6,489 nucleotides of DNA, from assembly GCA_021811865.1 (NCBI GenBank), contig JAKAQB010000131.1:1-6489 (forward strand), read 5' to 3'. The DNA is from Actinomycetes bacterium (GTDB lineage: Bacteria > Actinomycetota > Acidimicrobiia > Acidimicrobiales > Palsa-688). Shown here piece after piece: positions 6,354-6,489 of the stretch. The notes beneath the pieces were generated by a model. That model had not been told where the DNA came from and searched no databases. It saw nothing but the letters and a program-made list of their open reading frames with translations. The first letter of the stretch is position 1. Each line of letters opens with the position of its first letter. Both the position numbers and the translations under genes were made by a program.

Positions 6354-6400
6354 CTCGAGCGGACGACGGGACTCGAACCCGCGACCCTCACCTTGGCAAG
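6354..6400. repeat. Proximal att-like direct repeat within tRNA-Gly
   Basis: This is the right copy of the repeat described at 133-179. It is embedded in the intact tRNA gene and covers tRNA positions 31-73 plus 4 bases downstream. The island side is to the left, on the 3' side of the tRNA, which is the normal polarity for an element that restores the tRNA upon integration. Confidence 0.6.
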
Positions 6401-6430
6401 GTGATGCTCTACCAACTGAGCCACGTCCGC
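6358..6430 (-). tRNA. tRNA-Gly (anticodon GCC)
   Basis: The 73-base minus-strand sequence folds as a complete cloverleaf. The acceptor GCGGACG pairs fully with CGTCCGC, the D stem is GCTC/GAGC with loop AGTTGGTA, the anticodon stem is TCACC/GGTGA with loop TTGCCAA giving anticodon GCC at 34-36, the T stem is GCGGG/CCCGT (one G-T pair) with loop TTCGAGT, and the discriminator base is T. CCA is not encoded (CGA follows). It reads GGC and GGT glycine codons and looks fully functional. The gene appears to be the integration target for the DNA to its left. Confidence 0.97.
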
Positions 6431-6441
6431 GTGAGAGGCCC

Positions 6442-6469
6442 ATCGTAGCAATACCGCCGGCGGCGGCAA
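6442..6469 (-). promoter_or_regulatory. Promoter of tRNA-Gly
   Basis: On the minus strand a -35 TTGCCG (6469-6464) and a -10 TACGAT (6447-6442) are separated by 16 bases. The tRNA begins 11 bases after the -10, so the 5' leader would be only a few bases long. Both boxes are good matches to the vegetative sigma consensus of high-GC actinobacteria. Confidence 0.7.
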
Positions 6470-6489
6470 GCGTCACGGCACGTGGGATC

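Noticed and set aside
6212..6469. Open frames across the tRNA region on both strands (for example one reading ADDGTRTRDPHLGK)
   Set aside because: These are translations of the tRNA-Gly gene or its antisense, a classic source of false proteins.
1..6489. CRISPR arrays, toxin-antitoxin pairs, riboswitches
   Set aside because: I looked for spaced repeats, paired small genes and conserved leader folds, and found none that could be supported.

Overview
The window looks like a piece of an actinobacterial chromosome. It is GC-rich, genes strongly prefer G or C at third codon positions, one gene starts with GTG, there is a very large LuxR regulator of the LAL type, Ala-rich Sec signal peptides occur, and there is an ISL3-type transposase relic of the style common in actinobacteria. 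The genus cannot be told from this sequence.

Layout, left to right. (1) 1-130: a coding-looking frame on the minus strand runs off the left edge. (2) 133-179: a decayed copy of the 3' half of a tRNA-Gly gene. (3) 180-797: about 600 bases without a convincing gene. (4) 798-1886: a secreted right-handed beta-helix protein. (5) 2051-5482: three genes in a row on the plus strand. They are a 951-residue ATPase/LuxR regulator, a 92-residue protein of unknown function, and an 88-residue exported protein whose ATG overlaps the preceding stop codon (ATGA). (6) 5528 to about 6040: the left end and broken N-terminal part of an ISL3-family transposase gene, shifted through three reading frames. (7) 6041-6334: nothing recognisable. 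(8) 6358-6430: an intact tRNA-Gly(GCC) on the minus strand, with a good promoter at 6442-6469 and a GNRA-capped hairpin just past its 3' end.

The most informative structure is the pair of direct repeats 133-179 and 6354-6400 (42 of 47 bases identical, offset 6221). The repeat covers tRNA positions 31-73 plus 4 bases downstream, which is the segment duplicated when tyrosine-recombinase elements insert at the anticodon loop of a tRNA gene. The 6.2 kb between the copies therefore looks like an old island inserted at tRNA-Gly. No integrase is visible, and the IS relic beside the tRNA points to decay at that end.

In the cargo, the regulator and the two small genes are close enough to be one operon. 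A plausible but unproven reading is a regulator that controls, or answers to, a small disulphide-containing exported peptide, with the 92-residue protein as a cytoplasmic partner. The beta-helix protein upstream is separated by 164 bases and may be transcribed on its own.
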